Assembly (NCBI RefSeq): GCF_021533215.1
Contig: NZ_JAJNKA010000002.1
Span: 106,001-170,000 of the forward strand
Direction of reading: 5' to 3'
Length of the DNA: 64,000 nucleotides
DNA from: Portibacter lacus
Lineage (GTDB): Bacteria; Bacteroidota; Bacteroidia; Chitinophagales; Saprospiraceae
The translations under genes and the position numbers were made by a program. How positions within the stretch are numbered: the first letter of the stretch is position 1; each line of letters begins with the position of its first letter. Shown piece after piece: positions 63,275 through 64,000 of this stretch. The notes under the pieces are model-generated. The model had not been told where the DNA came from, did not search any database, and saw only the letters and a program-made list of their open reading frames with translations.

Positions 63275-63374
63275 GTTCTTTTATACACGCTAGGTGTATT
63301 ATTTCTTAAGTTCTTTGGAAAAAAATAACAGTTGGAAAGAACAGCGACGCTGTAGATAAAAAATTAAAAAAAAA

Positions 63375-64000
<626 letters not shown>

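Noticed and set aside
63275..63374. tRNA in the 23S-5S spacer
   Set aside because: No cloverleaf or T-loop motif can be found in the 100-bp spacer.

Overview
The window is chromosomal DNA from a low-GC, free-living, probably marine member of the Bacteroidota. Evidence is a SusC/SusD pair, type IX secretion sorting domains of both type A and type B, a hybrid two-component system with AraC output, SprB repeats, Reg_prop/Y_Y_Y sensors, Bacteroidota-type 5S and 23S rRNA, and start regions without strong Shine-Dalgarno motifs. Genus cannot be resolved; Cytophagales- or Saprospirales-like lineages fit.

Layout. 1-2.2 kb: N-terminal part of a CusA/CzcA heavy-metal RND pump, a small companion protein and a DUF2202 lipoprotein. 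2.2-4.3 kb: repeat-rich DNA around a lone Reg_prop propeller lipoprotein, with three copies of a dispersed repeat that has inverted ends. 4.3-8.2 kb: a giant surface fibre with about 44 repeats of 15 residues and an S74 chaperone end. 8.4-14 kb: a Tat-exported intradiol dioxygenase divergent from a 1444-aa hybrid sensor. 14-16.8 kb: a DUF4143 ATPase cassette inserted between mnmE and a second copy of the mnmE 3' end. 16.9-28.8 kb: housekeeping and hypothetical genes, including a LytTR regulator, an SUMF1-like secreted protein, a YiaK-type dehydrogenase, a ModF-like ABC protein, a second DUF4143 ATPase behind five palindromes, and RlmI.

29-42.3 kb is a polysaccharide utilization locus, probably for laminarin or another beta-glucan: SusC, SusD, a PKD lipoprotein and two GH16 enzymes in one tight operon. 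Upstream lie a T9SS-secreted carbohydrate-binding protein and a divergent one-component transmembrane regulator with a LuxR-type HTH. 42.4-56.5 kb holds an NdpA-like protein, two T9SS type B proteins flanking LptC, RsmI, a NatAB-like ABC exporter, a Kbp-like LysM protein and a PH-domain (YdbS/YdbT) operon. 57-61.2 kb has a Dabb protein and a divergent pair for sucrose metabolism (sucrose-phosphate synthase/phosphatase and a GH32-like hydrolase) that share a palindrome. A second S74 fibre protein follows, and the window closes with the 3' end of an rRNA operon on the minus strand (23S, 5S, terminator).

The most unusual signal is shared by the two DUF4143 ATPase genes. Each is preceded by palindromes repeated every 31-32 bp, with a different palindrome sequence for each gene. 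One of these genes is also bracketed by a 57-bp duplication of the mnmE 3' end, which is a known island insertion site in other bacteria.
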